Below, in pieces: positions 31,593 through 34,639 of a stretch of 34,639 nt of DNA. The notes beneath the pieces are model-generated. The model worked only from the letters and a program-made list of their open reading frames with translations. It had not been told where the DNA came from and did no database searches. This DNA comes from Clostridium sp. 27_14. GTDB lineage: Bacteria; Bacillota; Clostridia; TANB77; CAG-508. Each line of letters opens with the position of its first letter. The first letter of the stretch is position 1. The stretch lies in assembly GCA_001916035.1 (NCBI GenBank), contig MNRQ01000027.1:1-34639 (forward strand), written 5' to 3'. A program made the position numbers and the translations under genes.

Positions 31593-33924
31593 ATGCAAAA
31601 TGAATATGATATAAAAAAAGTAATGGAAAAAATAGAATTACAACTAATATCTTCTATGAAAAGGACACTGTGGAGTCATAAAGAAGATGAAAAGGCAAAA
31701 GGATTTAACTGGCCACAATGGCAAGCATTAAAGATAAAACAATTTGAAGATTACAAAAAAGCAAATAAAGAAATATTTAATAATACCACAAAAGACTTAA
31801 ATAAATACATATATAAACACATAAAGGACCAATTCAAAGAAGGTGCTAGTAGGACAAATAAGAAGGCAATACAAACTGGATTTATAAAGAAAGAAGATTC
31901 ACAATTAGGTGGATCTTTTTTTGGATTAAATCATAGAAAATTAGATGCATTAATAAAAAGTACAAAAAATGACATGAAAGATGTAAAATATGCAACTTTG
32001 AGAATGGCAAATGACCAATACAGACAAATAATATATAAAGCACAAGTATTTGCTAATACAGGAGCAGGAACAGTAAAACAAGCAATTGATATGGCTAGTA
32101 AAGATTTTTTATCAAGAGGATTTAATTGTATTGAATATAAAAATGGAACAAAGCATAATATTGCAGATTACTGTGATATGGCTATTAGAACAGCAAATAA
32201 AAGAGCAAATCTAATGGGTGAAGGTGAAATGCGTAAAAAATTAGGTAATTCATTAGTATATGTATCAAAACATGGTGGAGCTTGTGATAAATGTACACAA
32301 TGGGAAGGCAGAGTTTATATAGATGATGTATGGTCTGGTGGAAAAGAAATCCTGAATAAGGATAGTAGTAAAAATTACCCTCTACTATCCCAAGCAATCG
32401 AAGGTGGGTTGTTCCATTGATTTTAAGAAATTGGGTGGAACTGAAACAGTGTGAACCACATTACAAAGTGGGTGTGTACGAAAGTATGCTAACGGGGAAC
32501 GGAGAAATCCCAATCCCGTGCTAAGTTATTGACTATTGTAAACAATTGTGGTATAATCCAAAAGGTGATGAAAGTGGAAGAAATATGGAAAGATATAAAA
32601 GGATATGAAGGTTTATATCAAGTGAGTAATACAGGTAAAATAAGAAGTTTAGACCATTATGCAAGTAATGGGATAAAAGATATCCTTTATAAAGGGAAAA
32701 TATTATCTCCTGGAAATAATAGTAGAGGTTATTTATTTGTTGGATTATGTAAGAAAAATAAAGTTACTCATAAATATATACATAGAATTGTTGCTGAAAC
32801 ATTTTTAAATAATCAAAATAATAAAGCAACAGTAAATCATATTGATGGAAATAAAAGTAATAACAATGTAAATAATTTGGAATGGGCAACATACAGTGAG
32901 AATGAGTTACATTGTGTAAGAGTATTAGGCAATAATAGACAAAAAGAATATTCACCTAAAAAAGCTGTTTTACAATATGATTTAAAAGGGAATTTTATAA
33001 AAGAATATGAGTCTACAAGGGAAGCAACAAGGCAAACTGGAGCAAAAGCGATATGTGAAGTTTGCAAAGGTAAAAGAATGACTTCAGGAGGATTTATTTG
33101 GAGATATAAAAATTAGTCAATAAAAAGTGTAGAGACTATTCCGAAAGGAAGTAGGGTAGAGATGTACTACTCGAAGCGCACTGGATATCTAAAAAAGATA
33201 TTATGAGATAGTCCGATAATTATAGAAATTATAGCCAAGGTGTCATCATGGAATTAGTACATATTATGAGGACATAAATGAAGAACCAGAAGAAGTAACA
33301 AAAGCAAAACATAGTCATGATGAAGAAGATAAATATACTCAATATTTGCAACAAAGACAGAAACAATATCAAAGATTAGCTATTGGTAGTTTATTACCTG
33401 AAAATGTATTAAATTATAAAAATAAAGCTAATGAATTGCAAAAACAAATAGAAAGTAGTAAAATAGGGTTATCAAATGAAGAAAAATATGCAGTAAACCA
33501 ATACATTAGTTCAGAAAGTTATAAAATAAATGAAACTTTAAGAAATAATATAAAATTAACAGATGAACAGAAAAGAATGAGGGACAATTTAGATAGTGCA
33601 CTAAATAAATGTAATAACTACAATGGAAATATTGTTAGAGTATTAGAAATAAAAGACAAAGAATTGTTGAAAGATTTTCTAAAAAAGAATAAAATAGGGA
33701 AAATAGAAAATTGGAAAGAATATTTATCATTTTCAGATAAAGAAAGTTATAATAAAAATGCAAATATAAAAATATATGTAAATTCAACCAGAGCTAAGGA
33801 TATAAGAAAATACAATGAAACTGAAAGTGAAATATTATATCCAAGAAATAGTAAATTTGTAACAAGAAATATAGTAAAACAACATGGTACATATTATATT
33901 TTATGGGAGGAAATAGATGAGTAA
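31593..33924 (+). CDS. Phage MuF-type minor head protein fused to an ADP-ribosyltransferase, split by a group I intron
   Basis: Exon 1 (31593-32417) encodes 275 residues of an SPP1 gp7/MuF head protein, with the Cys pair GGACDKCTQWEGRVY near its end and a terminus ...EGGLFH; exon 2 (33235-33924) continues PRCHHGISTYYEDIN in the same frame, rebuilding the conserved GGLFHPxC-x-H motif. The spliced protein is 504 residues. The C-terminal part (about 335-504) has the ADP-ribosyltransferase layout: SNEEKYAVNQYISSESYKIN, an Arg strand NIVRVLEI (about 413), a Ser-x-Ser segment (LSFSDKE) and the catalytic E-x-E in NETESEILYPRNSKF. MuF proteins are packaged in the head, so the toxin domain may be injected with the DNA. 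Splicing is essential to make it. Confidence 0.85.
32529..32557 (+). promoter_or_regulatory. Promoter inside the intron for the HNH gene
   Basis: TTGACT (32529-32534) and TATAAT (32552-32557) lie 17 bp apart. Transcription would begin near 32564, at the SD of the HNH gene, so the endonuclease can be made without the late mRNA. The -35 box is part of the stem that closes the ORF loop. Confidence 0.72.
32574..33116 (+). CDS. Intron-encoded HNH homing endonuclease (NUMOD4-HNH)
   Basis: From GTG 32574, six bases after AAAGGTG, the protein has 180 residues starting EEIWKDIKGYEGLYQVSNTG, the NUMOD4 domain; an upstream start at 32529 in the same frame lies within the promoter. Next comes the HNH core (THKYIHRIVAETFLNNQNNK, ATVNHIDGNKSNNNVNNLEW, ATYSENELHC) with the two His and Asn, and a C-terminal NUMOD1-like helix (YDLKGNFIKEYESTREATRQ then TGAKAICEVCKGK). 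It cuts intronless MuF genes so that the intron can spread. Its TAG stop falls in the stem closing the loop. Confidence 0.92.
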   Translation: MEEIWKDIKGYEGLYQVSNTGKIRSLDHYASNGIKDILYKGKILSPGNNSRGYLFVGLCKKNKVTHKYIHRIVAETFLNNQNNKATVNHIDGNKSNNNVNNLEWATYSENELHCVRVLGNNRQKEYSPKKAVLQYDLKGNFIKEYESTREATRQTGAKAICEVCKGKRMTSGGFIWRYKN

Positions 33925-34144
33925 TTTATCATTAGAGGATTTTAATAATCTTACAGAAGAAGAAAAAGGGGATAGATATAAAGAATTAAGTGAACACGAT
34001 AAATTCTTAGTGCGAATATCAATGCCAATAGGTGGAGAAGTTATAGGATATAGAGAATTAACTGAACAAGAGAAAGAAGAAGGAGAAGAATTTGCAAGAG
34101 CAGTTAAAAGTGGAAAAATTGAAGAATGGTTTAATAAAAAATAA
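33917..34144 (+). CDS. Hypothetical phage protein (75 aa)
   Basis: ATG 33917 overlaps the end of the MuF-ART gene by 8 nt, with GGGAGG at the right distance. The protein is acidic and helical (LSLEDFNNLTEEEKGDRYKE, ELTEQEKEEGEEFARAVKSG). Given its place directly after an ADP-ribosyltransferase toxin domain, it could be a small partner or immunity protein, but it may equally be an ordinary head-region protein. Confidence 0.55.
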   Translation: MSNLSLEDFNNLTEEEKGDRYKELSEHDKFLVRISMPIGGEVIGYRELTEQEKEEGEEFARAVKSGKIEEWFNKK

Positions 34145-34155
34145 ATTTTTATATT

Positions 34156-34200
34156 ATTCGACAAAATTCGACTTAAAAATCTAATTAAAAGTGATATAAT
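34156..34200 (+). promoter_or_regulatory. Promoter of the Ltp-like gene with tandem ATTCGAC repeats
   Basis: ATTCGAC occurs at 34156 and 34166 (10 bp apart), and a perfect TATAAT lies at 34195-34200, 22 bp past the second repeat. There is no good -35 box. The layout mirrors the late promoter at 26848-26906. Confidence 0.55.
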
Positions 34201-34232
34201 CTTTTTATAATAAAATAAAAGGAGGAATTATT

Positions 34233-34639
34233 ATGGCAAGTCATGAAAAAGAACAAAAGAAATCATTTTATAAAAAAAGTTGGTTTTGGATAATTATTAT
34301 AGGAATAGGAATAATTATAGGTGCTTCACAAAGCAATAATACAGTTAATACTTCAACTAATAATTATCAAAAAGATAATTCAGTAGAAGTTACTATAGTA
34401 GATTTTAGTACTATGTCAAAAGAAGAAGTAAAAGCATGGATGGATGCTAATAAAATTAACGGAAAAATAATAGAAGAATATTCAAATGATATTGCAAAAG
34501 GAAATTTTGTTAGTCAAAGTATTTCTGCAAATACAGTAGCACATCAAGGAGATAAAATTAATATAGTTTATTCTTTAGGTAAAGAACCTACTGCAGAAGA
34601 AAAAAATGCGTTAAAAAAAGCAGAAACTTATTCTAATTC
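34233..34639 (+). CDS. PASTA/Ltp-type surface protein, superinfection-exclusion candidate (partial)
   Basis: ATG 34233 has AAAGGAGG eight bases upstream. The visible 135 residues show a basic start, one TM helix (about 17-34, WFWIIIIGIGIIIGA), a linker, a PASTA-like domain (VEVTIVDFSTMSKEEVKAWM ... DKINIVYSLG) and then KEPTAEEKNALKKAETYSN, the opening of the Ltp (host cell surface-exposed lipoprotein) repeat. In a Streptococcus phage, Ltp blocks entry of other phage DNA. It sits as a moron between head genes with its own promoter. The gene runs off the window. Confidence 0.75.
   Translation, partial: MASHEKEQKKSFYKKSWFWIIIIGIGIIIGASQSNNTVNTSTNNYQKDNSVEVTIVDFSTMSKEEVKAWMDANKINGKIIEEYSNDIAKGNFVSQSISANTVAHQGDKINIVYSLGKEPTAEEKNALKKAETYSN

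Larger units (their letters stand above)
32418..33234 (+). other. Self-splicing group I intron (817 nt)
   Basis: The 5' splice site follows exon GTTCCAT (ending 32417), which pairs with intron GTGGAAC (32435-32441) as P1, giving the required terminal U-G pair. The adjoining intron TTGG (32431-32434) pairs with exon 2 CCAA as P10, and the intron ends in G (33234). The core is visible: AACGGGGAACGGAG then AATCCCGTGCTAAG for P4-P6/P3, and AGACTA with ATAGTCC for P7 near 33131-33213. The HNH gene sits in a loop closed by TTATTGACTA (32527-32536) and TAGTCAATAA (33115-33124). It interrupts the MuF gene in a conserved motif. Confidence 0.9.

Noticed and set aside
32418..33234. The MuF gene as two separate genes or a pseudogene interrupted by an HNH insertion
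   Set aside because: P1 and P10 pairing and exact restoration of the frame and conserved motif show a splicing intron instead.

Overview
The window is AT-rich bacterial DNA. The strong SD sequences (AGGAGG/AAGGAGG), TTGACA-17-TATAAT promoters, AGA-dominated Arg usage, tmRNA tag ADNNREFALAA and a type IV prepilin signal (GITLIALVITIIVLLILAG) point to a low-GC Bacillota, most likely a gut-type clostridium; this is inference from style, not a database match.

Host part (1-13.5 kb). The end of a DUF3006-like gene is followed by a WG-repeat protein, tmRNA (ssrA, minus strand), a duplicated cytidylyltransferase, a small zinc phospholipase C-like protein, a FemAB-like aminoacyltransferase, alanine racemase, a DUF1189 membrane protein, FtsH, PriA, peptide deformylase and methionyl-tRNA formyltransferase (cell wall, protein quality control, replication restart, start-Met handling). 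A palindromic repeat family sits at the DUF1189-ftsH and priA-def junctions; it supplies the TAG stop of the upstream gene and, for single arms, abuts the SD of the next gene. A structured AT-rich stretch (12.9-13.4 kb) leads to a truncated prepilin gene, probably the prophage attachment side.

Prophage (about 13.5 kb to beyond the right end). It is a siphovirus-type prophage. Integrase and CI-like repressor face left. A Cro-like protein and a long early operon face right: excisionase-like protein, Gp157, ERF recombinase, NinB-like protein, HNH, replication initiator with G39P-like loader, zinc-ribbon and small proteins, DUF1064, DNA methyltransferase, then a cargo block of a Ser/Thr-rich surface protein, a voltage-gated-type K+ channel and a PspA-like coiled coil, and finally a sigma-like late regulator. 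Three 11-bp-spaced repeats and a TATAAT box form the putative late promoter. After a short GC-rich alien island come small Cys-rich proteins, TerS, TerL, portal and a MuF head protein fused to an ADP-ribosyltransferase and split by a group I intron that carries an HNH homing endonuclease. The window ends in a PASTA/Ltp-type superinfection-exclusion gene with its own promoter.

Most noteworthy: (1) three prophage genes (HNH, a Cys-cluster protein, a methyltransferase) are each broken by an apparent +1 frameshift, and each break falls on a zero-frame CGG codon. I found no other zero-frame CGG in the rightward prophage genes, and skipping the C gives a Gly GGN codon and restores the conserved protein every time. 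This suggests programmed +1 frameshifting at a hungry CGG codon. (2) A predicted ~85-nt sRNA between integrase and repressor carries, mostly in its terminator loop, 16 nt perfectly complementary to the mRNA just upstream of the excisionase-like start, suggesting antisense control of the lysogeny switch. (3) The intron splice sites can be fixed to the base by P1 and P10 pairing.
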